DNA of 64,000 nt from contig JAGTXK010000052.1 of assembly GCA_019096195.1 (NCBI GenBank), positions 124,001 to 188,000 on the forward strand, read 5' to 3'. Position numbers and translations under genes: made by a program. Positions 22,139-35,500 of this stretch are shown here, piece by piece. This DNA comes from Boletus sp. NGJ. Its lineage: Eukaryota > Basidiomycota > Agaricomycetes > Boletales > Boletaceae. The stretch's first letter is position 1; each line of letters opens with the position of its first letter. The notes beneath the pieces are model-generated. The model was not told the DNA's origin. It saw only the letters and a program-made list of their open reading frames with translations, and ran no database searches.

Positions 22139-23340
22139 TATCTGCTGACCTCCTTAGGTGAGAGCAGTTTGACCTGATTAAATGGTGTGAAAACCACATC
22201 ATAGTGCAGACACTTTTCCATAAATTGAATTTACTAGTGAATGGCCCATCAATTTACAATGACATGCCACCCCAGTCCATAGAAGGGGATAGTGTCACCA
22301 CATGCCAAATAGTGTGCAAGGAGGATGTGGACTCATCCATCCAGGTGAATTGATTAGTGTAAATTCACCCTAACAAAATTCCCAGAGCACTAGTGTGGAG
22401 CAAGTGTAGGAACTTGCTGGTTGGAAAGATGTCATGGACCAAGTCATAATGGTGACCTGACTCAAGTCATGAGAACAGTGCCTGGTTGCCAAGGTTGACT
22501 CTAGAGTAGAACATATGCTGACTAATGCCATCTGCCTCTCAATGTTCAACTCCCTTATCTTACATCCTTAGTTTCTACAACTGCAGACTTAGGTATATAA
22601 TGAGCCTGTAAGCCAGCATATAGGAAGTCTTTTGTGAATTGAGACTTTCATACAAGTCCAGTTACCCATCTGAGGCACAATAGCATATGAATGACTCAGA
22701 GGGCTGCCAAGATTACATTAGTATGAGCCTGAGCTGCAGGAACTAGAAATCCCATTGCTAGCACAGCTAGTACCAGAGGATGCATTAAAGAGGCAGCTCC
22801 ACTGCTCTGAACTCCTATCCATCATCACATTTCCACCATGTAGTTTTGATGAATCTGGCTGATTTGATGCCCTATCAGATTGAAGGACACCTGGCTTTCT
22901 TCTAACTCATCTTGCATGATGGTCCTCATTATCTACAATTTCTGCATATAGACGTGCTGGTATTGAATCTTTGCAGTGTAGACATCCTGGCTCTTTTAAG
23001 CAAGATGGAGCATTTGAGTGGTCATGTACATACTCTCTCACTTTACAAGTTTGATCAGTGTTAAACTTAGAATAGGTTTAAAAATGAGTATAGTGACTAG
23101 AAAGTATTTGATTCAGAACACCTACTAATGTCTTTCACACTTTCTGTCTTTTGGAGAGGTGAGTGTTGGCCTCTGAGTTTCTGCTGGATATGGGCTTGAT
23201 TCATTCAAGAACTCAGCATCATTTTCTATCAAAACTGACAGGAGTTGAAGGACCACTACTAGTAGTATACACTCAGTTTGATATGGTGAATGACGAGTTG
23301 ATGGTTGGTGGTGGTGGTGGCAGATGCATAACAGAGACAT
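22139..23340. other. AT-rich, no gene recognised
   Basis: About 1.2 kb between the Tc1-like element and the LINE. Only short frames, none recognised. It was continuous with 36881 onward before the LINE inserted. Confidence 0.5.
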
Positions 23341-23352
23341 AAGAGGTCATGG
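23341..23352. repeat. Target-site duplication of the LINE, left copy
   Basis: AAGAGGTCATGG. The same 12 bases end at 36880 after the A-rich tail, marking both ends of one LINE insertion. Confidence 0.85.
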
Positions 23353-23693
23353 CCAAAAAGCTTCTCTCCCTCGTACCACGTGGCACTGCTACTAAGACCC
23401 CAAAGAATCCTTGGTGAAGGAAGGAAGAACACACATCAAGAACTATGTACAGAACATCAAACAGCTCTCAGCCGCAAACCAGAAATGCGAAAACCAAAGG
23501 AGACTATGGATACATCTTCTTCAACAGGTTGAAACCAGACATCCTAACATCCTTGGGAACCCAACCCCCCAAAACACCGGAAGCGCATTGACTTCTCACT
23601 CAATATGGCCTAAAGATCCCAAGTGACGGGATAACTCTTCAAACCATCTCCACAGCACTCTTAGAATTCATCACCACCGCCCCTGCTCTCACC

Positions 23694-24834
23694 ATGCTCC
23701 ATACCAACATCCTCAGAGCCATTTTCATCATCCTTGACAACATGACCCAGACCCAGGCACAACACGAAGGACCCCAGACAGACTCCACAGATCACATGTC
23801 CAAACTAGAGGACATCATTGAGCGACAGGAATCCCAAGTTGCCAAACTCACACAGGTCACAGATGAGATCAAAGCCTCAATAGAGCTCTCCACGGAAGCC
23901 CTCGACAAAGCTATAGAGCAAGTATATGTCATGCTCCAGGAAATCACCGCCATACCCATCCCCCCACCAACTACCACTGCCACTGCCACCCCACCCGCAG
24001 CACCCCCAACAATCATCACCTATGCTGACACCCTACGGAATGGTACCCCAGCACACCATGCAGTCGCCCTTGCCCAAAGTGAAGCCCAAACCCGACAAAT
24101 CACCATCAAATGCGAGACCGAGGAACTATACTCCCTATCGGAGAAAGAACTTGTCACCAAGGCCAACCTTGCTCTGAATGGCCTGATGAACCAAGGAGTA
24201 GAGACTTCTGAAGAACCCTGCTTCCTTAGCACGAGAAAACTCAAAGGACTCAAGATCTGCCTTGAGGCCAACACCCAACAATGCGTAGACTGGCTAAAGG
24301 AAAAGGACAACCAGGGAAAGTTCCTCCACCATTTCGGCACTAATGCATCTTTTGTTCTCAAGACATTCAAGGCAGTAATCAAGTTCGTCCCAATCTCCCT
24401 TGACCCAGAGGCCCTGACATCCATCTGCGCTATAGAAAAGGCATCAGGAATCCATGACGAGGCACTCAAAACTATCAAATGGATCAAACCACCGAGGTTC
24501 CACAGAGTGAATTAAAAGTCACACACACCATAGCCACTTTCTCCACATGAGAGGAAGCCAACAAAGCCCTGTGTGCTGGCCTTAGCATAGAGGGCTGAAA
24601 GGTGTGCACCCACAACAACTCCCTGAACCCAACAGATGCTACAGATGCCAGTCATGGGACCAAATGCACCTTGCCAAAGACTGCCCCAAACCAACAACCT
24701 GCGGCACGTGCGGCTCAAATCACCCCACAGATGTTTGCTCAATCAACAATCCACAAAAGTTCTTCTGCATCAACTGCAATACTGAAGGCCATACAGCTTG
24801 GGACCACAACTGCAAATCCTTCTTAGAGGCCTGA
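23694..24834 (+). pseudogene. LINE ORF1, gag-like with three CCHC knuckles
   Basis: Coiled-coil-prone start (KLEDIIERQESQVAKLTQVT near residues 39-58), a Pro/Thr-rich linker, then a globular part with KANLALNGLMNQGVE and LKGLKICLEANTQQCVDWLK. The frame changes by one base near 24492 (IKWIKP to TEVPQSELK). TGA stops at 24548 and 24596 precede the zinc knuckles CYRCQSWDQMHLAKDC, CGTCGSNHPTDVC and CINCNTEGHTAWDHNC, which are intact. A further TGA lies at 24832. An open frame at 23411-23626 may be an upstream part. RNA-binding role by family. Confidence 0.8.
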
Positions 24835-25283
24835 CACAAGCTCTGGGCCACCAACAACGAAATCAAATACAAGTACTTTCCCACACCGAGCAATCCATCC
24901 TTATGGGAAATAGTGGACAGCGACCTCACAAATCCCGCTCACCCATCCAATGCCCCACTCTTCCCCCTTCCCATGCCCCCTCCTTTCCCTCCCCCCCACT
25001 GCAACCAAAACTACAACCACCAAAACCCTCCCTCACGCTGCCGACCACAAAATGCACCTGCACTCCACAGCACCCAATGCTCCCAGGAACGACCATGAAA
25101 TGGAAACCCACCTCTAGGCTCACAAAATGTGGGCTGGCCAAACCACTGCAACCAAGCCTGCATCGACAGCTACTTCACCCAACACCACCCCAATGACATG
25201 GTTGACACCACAGGTCAATACTCCCCTAGCCAACCCCTTGACAACCCTTCAGAGACAGATGACCATGACAACAACCTTTACCA

Positions 25284-26264
25284 ATGAATGGACACGCCCC
25301 TACACCACCCATGCAACCCAAAAAGCTAAGCATCTGGCAACAAAACATGAACAAGTTCTGGAACGCCCAACAATACATGCTAAGAAACCTCAACCCAGCA
25401 AAATACGACATCGCACTAATACAAGAACTGGTAATCAATATAGTAAACCTTACCACAGCTAACCTAAGATGGAACATAATTTACCCCTCCTCCCACCACC
25501 AGGACCAAGCCATGCGCACAAGATCAGTCATACTCATCAACAAGAACATATCAAAATGCATCATACCCATGGACAACCCCGACATCACTGCTATTGAACT
25601 ACGTGGCCAGTTTGGAAAAATATCCATCTACAATGTGTACAATGACATCAACCACAATGACACCTTAGACGCTTTGGAACACCACTTCGTAACCATGAGC
25701 TCCCACGATGAAGAAAATGTAGATGGTGTTCTTCTTATGGGGGACTTCAACCACCACCACCTCGTGTGGGATGAAGCCAGGAACCAACACCTGTTCACTG
25801 CCGCCAACCTCAAAGCCATGCAACCACTCCTAGAAATCCTAGCCTCCTATGACCTACTCATGGCCCTACCAGAAAACCTACCCACCCTAGAGGCCAACGC
25901 AACTGGAAATCACACCCGACCAGATAACATCTTCTGCACCTCACACCTCCTAGAGTCCATCACCATCTGCAACGTCAAATCAGAACTTCGACCAATGGGA
26001 ACCAACCACTTTCCCATTATCACCGAACTCAACTTATTGCTGGACCACATCAGCCCCCCACCGAAAAGGAACTTCAAATCAACAAATTGGGAAAAGTTCG
26101 AAAAATGCTTATCAGAGAAACTAAATGTGCTTTCCCCCCCTAGAGAAATTGGCTCTGTCCACCACCTCGAAGATCGCCTAGATACACTCATGCAGGCCAT
26201 CCTCGACACCATCAACACATGCGTCCAACTTAGCAAACCATCCCCATACATGAAAGGATGGTAG
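25284..26264 (+). pseudogene. LINE ORF2, APE-type endonuclease
   Basis: Apurinic-endonuclease-like domain that nicks target DNA. Seen: LSIWQQNMNKFWNAQQYMLR, DIALIQE with the metal-binding Glu, ISIYNVYNDINHND, VLLMGDFNHHHLVWD with the GDFN box, and MGTNHFPIITELNL, equivalent to the SDH box but with Asn in place of Asp. It ends at a TAG (26262-26264) where a Trp is expected (KGWW). Confidence 0.8.
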
Positions 26265-26291
26265 ACACTGGAACTTGACCAACAATGCAAA

Positions 26292-27480
26292 ATGGTCCAG
26301 CACCTAGAATGCACTGCATACGCAAAACACCAACAACGCACTCACCCGATCCACGCAGAAGCCAAGGAAGCCTGTAACAAACTGCGCACCAGCATCGGCC
26401 AAGCAAAGGAAGAGCACTGGATTGATTACCTCGAAAATGTCAAGAGTAGCAACATCTGGGACATACACAAGTACCTGACAAATGAACCCACAGATTCTTT
26501 CATCTCCTGCATACCTAACCTCAGAACTAACAACTCCAACCCAGCGCCCACAGAACAGATGAATAAAGAAAAAAGCGAACTCCTCTACAAAACCTTCTTC
26601 AAGGTGGCCACCAACCAAGACTTTGACATGCCCCTAGACGGATACCCAGAACCAGCCAGGCAATTCACAAATGTCACAAATGCACAAATCGAGCGCACCA
26701 TCACCTGGCTTTCCCCGTACAAAGCCCCAGGACCAAATGGGGTCTGCAATGTAGTCTTCACAAAAAATGCTAACCTCCTCGTCCCCCACCTAGGGCCTAT
26801 CTACCAAGCAACATTCACACAGGAGTACTACCCAGAAAAATGGAAAAACTCCTCCACCGTCATACTCCGGAAACCTGGCCAACCAGACTACACAATAACA
26901 AAAACATATTGCCCCATAGTGCTTCTAGACACAATGGCTAAGATTCTTTCATCATGCATAGCTGACGAAATCTCCTATCTGGCAGAATCCCAAGGACTCC
27001 TCCCACCCACACACTTCGGAGGCCGCCCTGGCCAAATGACAGTGGACTCTGTCCACCTCCTATCCAAATTCACATATGACGCTTGGGCACAACCCAAAGA
27101 AAAGTATGTATCTGCTCTTTTCCTCGACATAAAAGCGGCATTCCCAAGCATCATATCCAACAAACTATTTCATAACATGAAAATGAAGGGCCTACCCCAC
27201 GAATACGTCGAGTGGTACAAACAATGCCTGACGGGCTGACATACCACTCTGACCTTTGATGATTTCACTTCAGATCCATTCCTGATCCCTATAGGACTCA
27301 ACCAAGGGTGTCTGCTATCCCCTATTGCATACCTATTCTACAATGCAGACCTGATAAGCCTAGCCGAAAGAAGGAAAGACATGCTAGGCTTGGGCTTCAT
27401 CAACAATACTGCATTCACTGCAAGAGGCAGAAGTTTTGAGGAGGCAAATAAAAAACTAAAAAAGTTAATAGAAGAAGAGA
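26292..27480 (+). pseudogene. LINE ORF2, reverse transcriptase
   Basis: RT blocks in order: WLSPYKAPGPNGVCNVVFTK, KNSSTVILRKPGQPDYT, FGGRPGQMTVDSVHLLSKF, YVSALFLDIKAAFPSI (first catalytic Asp present), and PIGLNQGCLLSPIAYLFYNA. The catalytic box, normally an xxDD, reads FINNTAF at 27396-27416: both Asp codons are Asn (AAC AAT), each explained by one G-to-A change. A TGA at 27237 stands at a Trp position. Confidence 0.82.
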
Positions 27481-28244
27481 AAGGGGCAATATGATGGGGG
27501 GAAAGATATGAGGCAGAATTTGAATGGGAAAAGATGGCTCTACTATGCATCACCCATGGGAGGAACCTGGACCCCAACAATAGGGGAAAGTCAATTCTGG
27601 TAACTTGACCTGGTCTTACCATCCAAGGCCACCGCGTTGAGCCCCAACATTCATGCAAATTCCTGGAAATAATCATAGATGAAGAACTACGTTTCAAAGA
27701 CCATGCGGCATACGTGATAGCAAAAGGAACAAAGTATGTACTAGCTTGTGGGAGAATGATGAGGACTACAAAGGGGATAAGAGGAAAGCTGATGAAAAAA
27801 CTATACAAGACAGTCACAATACTGAAGATGCTCTATGTGATAGACATCTGGGGAACAGAGTTGTTGAGAAAAGGGAGGGGAAAAAGAGAAAAAGGATGGG
27901 GCACCCGGGGTTTTGCGAAGCAAATCGACAAGGTGCAGTGGCTAGTGGCAATTCTCATCACAGGGGGCATGCACACCACGGCCACAGACACTATGATGGC
28001 CCACACAGACCTACTCCAAACAACACTGCTAATACAACAACACTGCCACAGAGTGGCCCTACGAATGGCGACACTACCTCAAACTCACCCCCTAGCATCC
28101 CACATCAAAGCCGCCCTATGAAACTGAAAACACCACAAATTCCTGCTACACCAACTATACAATACCTTCAATATCGACATAGGCAACATAGAAACCATAC
28201 TCCCAATACGCCAAAAGCCATAATGGACACCTAAGGTAAAAATC

Positions 28245-29206
28245 GAAATCAACGACAACCCACTGGTCGCTGCCCTAGATGATATACACACAGAATTGGA
28301 AGATGATATATGCATCTACTCGAATGGATCAGGAGTCGAGGAAAAGATTGGAGGGGCAGTGGTCCTGATGAGAGGAGGAGTACGAAAGAAAATACTGAAA
28401 TTCCACCTAGGAACAGAAAAAGACCACACAGTTTACGAAGGGGAACTGGTAGGAATGATCTTGGCAGTGGAGTTACTATGCAGGGAATAAAGGGCACGTC
28501 GGGTTTCACTGGAGGTGGACAGCAAGGCGGCGATCTACGCATCACAATCAACAACACCGGGACTGGGCCACCACCTCATGGACCTCTTCCACGAGACACT
28601 TGCATCCACTCTGGAAACGATAGAAGCAGACAAGGTAACCATCAGGTGGACACCAGGCCACACCAGCATCTTGGGAAATGAGGAGGCAGACACAGCCGCA
28701 AAAGCAGCCGCACAAGGAGACATGAGCCCCCCCAACCTACTTCCTCAAGCACTAAAATGAGGGGGAACAGCCACCCAGCTCCCCAAGAGCAAGTCAGCGA
28801 CAGCCAGAGCATTTATGGAGCACTTAAAAATCACACGAAAAAGAATATTTGACTCCTCTTCCCGCGCCCACGCTGCAAAGAAAGTCAACCCGACCCTACC
28901 ATCTAAGCATTTTCTAAAACTAGTCGACAACTTTCCCAGACGCCACGCAGCAATCATCTTCCAGCTACACACTGGACATGCTCCACTCAATAAACACCTA
29001 CACTGCATTGTGAAATCGGAGACACCCAAGTGCCCACACTGCCCACAAAGGGAAGAAACAGTCCTCCATTTTCTCCTCAAATGCCCACACTATGCCGAAG
29101 CTCAATGACAACTCCACTACAAACTACACTGTAAAGCTCATAACATCCCATCACTACTCGCCAACCTCAAATGTATAAAACACACACTCACCTTCATCTA
29201 CTCCAC
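28245..29206 (+). pseudogene. LINE ORF2, RNase H and Cys/His C-terminus
   Basis: RNase H text: ICIYSNGSGVEEKIGGAVVL, VYEGELVGMILAVELL, LEVDSKAAIYASQS and IRWTPGHTSILGNEEADTAA. The first Asp position reads SNGS instead of the usual SDGS. Then comes a C-terminal block with CPHCPQREETVLHFLLKCPH, the conserved Cys/His motif of this LINE group. TGA stops at 28758 and 29106 lie at Trp positions. The frame continues after the nested element at 36464 onward and ends QDKM-stop near 36520. Confidence 0.78.
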
Positions 29207-29570
29207 TGAAACAAACTCGGATATTTTCACATTATTTACGTAGCTAGCTAACACTTAGACGATCCCACGAACGCCTTACGTAGTTACCATTATACCTAGA
29301 CCTTACGTCTAGACCATACGTCACACATTAGTCAGCCTACGTCACAACCCTATACCCATAGAACAGGCTAGACCCCACTACGTCACTGTACGTCATACGA
29401 GAACATTCTAGTAGGTTCCACGACCGGCCCTAAGCTGGTCCGTGCCCCCGAGGTAGGTAGTATATAAAGTAGCGTCACAACGCTTGTAGTAGCTAGTCTT
29501 GGAATTCCTCTTCTCTCGCTCGGATTACGCCCTTCGCGTCCCGTGTGATATTGAGGTCTTTCTCCTTTCA
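29207..29570 (+). repeat. 5' LTR of the GC-rich Ty3/Gypsy element
   Basis: Begins TGAAA and ends TTTCA. TATA box at 29461-29469. The predicted transcript start region 29496-29506 is complementary to the primer-binding site directly after the LTR. Confidence 0.9.
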
Positions 29571-29581
29571 AATTCCAAGAC
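29571..29581 (+). promoter_or_regulatory. Self-priming primer-binding site
   Basis: AATTCCAAGAC, directly after the LTR, is the exact complement of GTCTTGGAATT at 29496-29506, which lies about 30 bases after the TATA box. This is the layout of Tf1/sushi-type self-primed elements and not a tRNA-primed site. Confidence 0.75.
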
Positions 29582-32500
29582 TATTCCTCGTCCCCGGGCT
29601 CTTCGCCTCCGGACACTTTCCTACCCCCCCCACTCCTACTGTTTTTGCCTAGTCGAGCAAACTTATTGCCCCCTAGTACCGCTCCCCTTTTCCGACCTCG
29701 ACGCCCCCCGCATCAGACGCTCCAGAGGAACCGCGGGACCTCGTTAGCGATAACGCGTAATCCCGGACCTATTACGGCGGTTGCAAGCGCGAGGTTTAAG
29801 TCCCCTGCAGCTGCAGGCGAACGAATAAGGGGTTAGAGGTCACGCTTACTCACTCCCTCCATCCACTTCCGAACGTGTGGGCTCGTCGCCGCCGTTCACC
29901 CCTATACCGGACCTCAGGTTTGAGGGACCCGCTCGTACACGTGACGTACGCGAGTAAAGCACTCGGCGAAACGCTTGCACATACGCTCGTCCGGCGTCAC
30001 AAATAAGGATAAAGTTGCTGTCGGGCATAGTGCACTAGCCCCACTTCTCTGGTGGTTGCCGACCAGAGCGTACGCTGGTGCTACGATAGTGGACCCGGGT
30101 TCGCGTGATTACCCGTAACGTCACGTAGGTGCGACAACCCCATTTACCTCGACTTTGGGGCGTGCACCACCTCTCCGTAGTAAGAGAGTTATCCTCCGGC
30201 TCCTATCGCTCGACTCTCCCATTTCCTGACGGTGCGCGGTCTTTCCCGCCGTTATTCTTTGCAGCTCTGCCTTCAGACACCCCCCGCACGTACAACGTAT
30301 TCAGACGCCGCTACGTCTGGGTACACCCCGACTACTCCTTCGTAATCCACACAGTCCTCACCACCTACTCCACGCACGACCACCGCCACCGAACAATCAC
30401 CCGACTTGCCCAGCTCGCCGGACTAAGACGAGATGAGCCACGTACCCCTCCCAACCGCCGTACTCGCGCCCCGCGTCCGTCGCCCCGGCCCCGGGCAGCT
30501 TCAGGGACCTGGCCAACCGGGCGGCAGCCCAGGGCCTGCCTACCCTCCAGTTGGTCCAGCCTACCCCACCAGCAATGCCCGATCCCCCCTGCCGCAGGCC
30601 CCTCCGTCCCCTACCCGCCAAGAGGACACAGCGCAGTACCTCCTGCACCAATCCGTCCTGCGCTACAACCTGTGGCGCCAAGCGTTCGCGGCCGACGCCG
30701 CAGCGGCTGGACCGCCCCCTCCAATCGAGCTGCCGAGAGTGGACCCTCCCGCAGCCGCACACGCAGTCCCCTCCCCGAGCTCACGGTATCCGAGTCCAGC
30801 ATCCCTTCTCCAGGGAGGACTCCCCGACTGGTCCCACCGCAGGGCCCAGCTCCCTCGCGCCCGCTCCCCTCGCCCCCGCAGCCGAGCTCGCCCTCCCACT
30901 CGAGTTCACCTGGGATCCCGCGGCCCGCCGCACGTGGCTTTCCCCCCGACCTCCCCGAGGATAGGGAAGAGCCTGGCCGCTAAACCCGAGCACTACGACG
31001 GGAACAAGGAGAAAGTTCGTGCAATGGTGGAGGACCGTCACCCTCTACCTGAACGGCTTCGAGAGCATGCCGACCGACCGGCAGAAAAATCCTCATCACC
31101 CTGTCGTACATGCGAGGTGACAATGCCGCTGGGCGGTTCTCAGACCTTCTGGTGGAAGGTGACGCATACGCAGCCGTCAACTTCGAGTTTTTCGTGGAAA
31201 AGCTCAAGAAGACGTTCCAACCCGCCGGTCTCGTTCGACTGGCTGAACAGAAAGCTGTTCTCCCTTCGCCAAGGGAAGGACACCGTGGAGGACTACTTCA
31301 CGCGACTTGTATCCAGCTGGCCATCGAGGCCAAGTTCGACGTGAGGATTAACGGGCGGACGATCGTCAACCAGATTCGACACCAAGCCCGGAACGAGCTG
31401 GTTGAGTACGTCGAGAGGTACAAGCCAGACCTCATCGACTCCACCGACGTCCGTGAGTGGGAGACCGCCTCTGGTGCGGGCAGAGGAGGTACTCGGCGCC
31501 ATCGCGGAGCGCAAGAGAACCTCCAACGTCTACGCCACCGGCCCCACCTATAACCCCCGTTTCATCCCGCGTCCCCGCTCCTACGCACCGCCCGCCGCTC
31601 CCCCTGCCTACTCGCCCGCCCCCCTCGGCGCCCGCTACGCGCCCGCACCCTCAGCAAACCGGGACCTTCCCCGGACAAGGCGCTCCTATGGAGCTAGACA
31701 AGGCACGCGCAGCTGGACTGTGCCGAAAATGCAGGAAACCCTGGCCCTGCGCCGACCACCCGCCCCGCCCTCGCCCTCAAGCGAGGAGCATAACGGTAAA
31801 CGGCCAGGAGGTTTCCCCCGAGATGTTTGCGACAATCAGGAGCATGATGGACTCCGCAGAGGCTCCCCAGGAGGAGCAAGTAGTATACGCGCCCGATGTA
31901 CAAAGTGACTCGGGTTTTCAGTCTGTACAGTAGATACCAGTCGACCTGCTGTACCACCACCTAAGTCATTGCGCAATAACATGTTCTCTGTTTTAAGCAT
32001 TGACGAGACTGAAGACGAAAGTAAGGAGCGCGTGAACCTACCGGGCACTCCGCCCGTAAAACAAGTAACCATCATGCCGCGAAAGGTAAAATTCGCGCCG
32101 TCCGTAAAGCGAGACGACGGCCCGAATGATGCGGACACCATCCCTCGCAAACATCCCAAGGAGGCACGAAAGGAAGAGATGTCCTCTCGTTCCTGGCTGA
32201 ACACGTTGGACCCCTGGTCTATACGTTGGATGAAGGCACAAGTGGAGAACACGGATGTTGAGCGTAGCATCCACCACTTGAAGTCCTTCGTCCACGACAG
32301 CAGGACGATCGAAGTATCTCGGGACCTCGTGCAGGATCTCCGAAGACTTTCCGACGAAGATGCGTACTGGGTCCTCCACGACCTACAGCACGCTCCCGAA
32401 ATTCCGGAAAGCATCCCCCCGATCCACGAAGCGAAACTCGCTGGAAATCCCCGTCAAAGTGACCTTCGCGAACCGACAGACCGCCAACGTCAAGGCACTG

Positions 32501-35500
32501 ATCGACTCGGGTTGCACCGGGTCATCCATCCACGAGAACTTCGTAGCCGAAAAGGGGCTAAAAACACACTCCCTCCCCCGTCCCCTCACCGTCTACAACG
32601 CCGACGGCACGCCAAATGCCGGAGGCAAGGTAGAAAAATTCGTGATCCTAGAACTCCAGGTGAACGACCACAAGGAACAATTGGCCCTCGCAGTAACCAA
32701 CCTCGGGCCTAACACCATATTCCTTGGACACGACTGGCTGAAGTCACACAACCCAGCCATCAACTGGAAGACAGGGAGAATCTCCTTCCGATGTAAAGGG
32801 GATCACGTACCGAAGCAACGTAGACGAGGAGGAGGACGAGATGGACGTAGATTACCATGCCTTCCCAAGGCGACCGACTTGTTCAAACTCGATGTCGTAG
32901 ACTACCTGCGCAATCGAAACGTCGCCACCGAGGTGGCTATTAAAGACTACGTCCAGAAAAAGAAAAAGACCTTCGAGGAAGCCGCCCCGAAGTACGTCCA
33001 CGAATATCAAGGACGTCTTCGACAAAGAAAGCTTCGATGCGCTGCCCCCGAGACGCCCTTGGGACCACGCCATCGAGCTCCTCCCGGGAATCCACGAGGT
33101 GGACTGCAAGGTCTACCCCCTCAACCCCGGCGAGCAAAAAGAACTCGACTCCTTCCTCGAGGAGAACCTTAAATCCGGGAGGATACGACCCTCCAAATCA
33201 CCCTTCGCGTCGGCCTTCTTCTTCATCAAGAAGAAAGATGGACGCCTCCGCCCTGTACAAGATTACCACAAGCTAAACGCGGTAACAAAACGAAACGCTA
33301 CCCGCTCCCGCTCATAAGCGAACTGGTCGACAAACTCAAGTCGGCCAAATACTACACAAAGTTCGACGTGAGATGGGGGTACAACAATGTACGAATGGCA
33401 GAAGGAGACGAATGGAAGGCCGCCTTCCGAACAAACCGCGGGCTATTCGAGCCCCTCGTGATGTTCTTCGGACTCACCAACTCCCCAGCGACGTTCCAAA
33501 CGATGATGAACGCGCTGTTTAGACAGCTGGTGGACCGAGGCGTAGTGGTCGTCTACATAGACGATATCATGATATTCACGAGACGCTCGAAGAACACCGC
33601 AAGGTAGTACGAGAAGTGCTACAAATCCTCCGGGACGCCCACCTCTACCTGCGCCACGACAAATGCGACTTCGAAGTCCAAGAAACCGAATTCCTCGGGC
33701 TCATCGTCGCACAAGACAAGGTGAAGATGGACGAGAAGAAAGGTGGAAGCCATCAAGAGCTGGCCACGTCCCCACCTCGAAGAAAACACTCGAGGTTTCC
33801 TCGGATTCCTCAACTTCTACCGACGGTTCGTCAAGAACTTCGCAATGATAGCGCGCCCCCTCAACGCGCTCACGTCGGTAAAGAAAGACTTCGAGTGGAC
33901 GACGGCCTGCCAAGAGGCCTTCCAAACCCTCAAGGACACCATCTCCTCCGCCCCGGCGCTCGCCATGCCCACCGACACCGACCCCTACCGCATCGAAACC
34001 GACGGCTCGGGCATCGGCATCGGCGCCATCCTCTCCCAAAGACACGACGGCATATGGCACCCCGTCGCATTCATCTCCCGTTCCCTCAACGACGCCGAGA
34101 GGAACTACCACGCCGCCGACCTCGAGATGCTAGCCATCATGTTCGCCCTCAACGAAGTGGCGACAATACCTCCTCGAGGCAGCCCACCCAATCGAGATCT
34201 GGACGGATCACAAGAACCTCGAGTTCTTCCGCAAACCCCAGGATCTCACCCGCCGCCAGGCCAGGTGGCAACAAGTCCTACAAGAATACCATGTAGTAAT
34301 CAGCCACCGACCTGGCAAAACCAACCCCGCGGATCCTCTGTCCCGGAGGCCAGACTTTGAAAAGGGGGTGACATCCGACAACACCGCACAAACCTTACTC
34401 CCCGACGCCCTTTTTTCGCCCCCACCATCACCCACCTCCACGACAGTCTCACTCAAAGCCGTCGCACCAGCGAGCACGCTCTCAAGAATCACGAAACTGC
34501 AATACAAACTTGAGCAGTTCGCCAAAGAAGGCCTAGAGAAAGAAAGACTCCCCCTGGACCCGCAAGGACGGACTCGTCCACTGGAAATCGCTCGTTTACG
34601 TGCCAAACGACGCGAAACTCCGAGAGGACATCCTCATCGCCAACCATGATCATCCGATCGCCGGCCACCCCGGCATCCGGCGCACTCGCGATCTGATCAT
34701 GAGCGAATACTACTGGCCCTCGCTTCGACGCGACGTGGAGTCATACGTCAAAGGGTGTGACACATGCCAAAAGGTTAAAGCCAAAACCTCGGCAATCAAC
34801 ACACCACTCCACCCGAATGAGATCCCATCATCCCCCTGGGAAATCATCTCCGTCGACCTGATCGGCCCCCTCCCCAATCAGATGGCAAGAACGCCATTCT
34901 GGTTATCGTCGACTCGTTTCTCGAAAATGATCCACCTAGCCCCGGTGATGGACACCATCACGTCACAAGGAGTCGCGACAATCTTCCGCGACCAAGTCTT
35001 CAAACTCCACGGTGTCCCCCGCAAAGGTGATCTCCGATCGAGGAACCCAATTCGTGTCGTCGTTCATGCGCGACCTCTACTCGCTTCTCAACATCGAAGC
35101 AACCCGTCTACCGCTTACCACCCCCAGACCGACGGCCAGACGGAACGCGTCAACCGAGAAGTCGAGAAGTACCTGCGCATCTACGTAAACCATCGCCAAA
35201 CCGACTGGGCCGAATGGCTACCCCTAGCCGAGTTCGCCCACAACTCGCAAACCACCAGCGCAACCGGCGTCTCACCCTTCCTGCTCAACTACGGGCAACA
35301 ACCACTCATACCCAACAAACGAGTGGAAGTAAGGAACGAGTCCGCCGCCGCCTTCGCCGAAACAATGAAAACCCACCACAACTCGGCCAAGGACGCGCTA
35401 GAGAAAGCGGCAGAGGCGATGAAGAAGGCGCACGACAAGCGCGCATCCCCCGCCGTCGAATACACCGTCGGACAACAGGTTCTACTCGAAGGAACTCACA

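Noticed and set aside
23125-23340. Minus-strand 71-codon frame before the LINE
   Set aside because: Low-complexity His/Pro/Ser content, no homology recognised, lies in repeat-derived DNA.
30129-30983. Pro/Ser/Arg-rich 284-codon frame in the Ty3/Gypsy leader and gag
   Set aside because: Overlaps the gag region in another frame; composition reflects high GC and not a separate gene.
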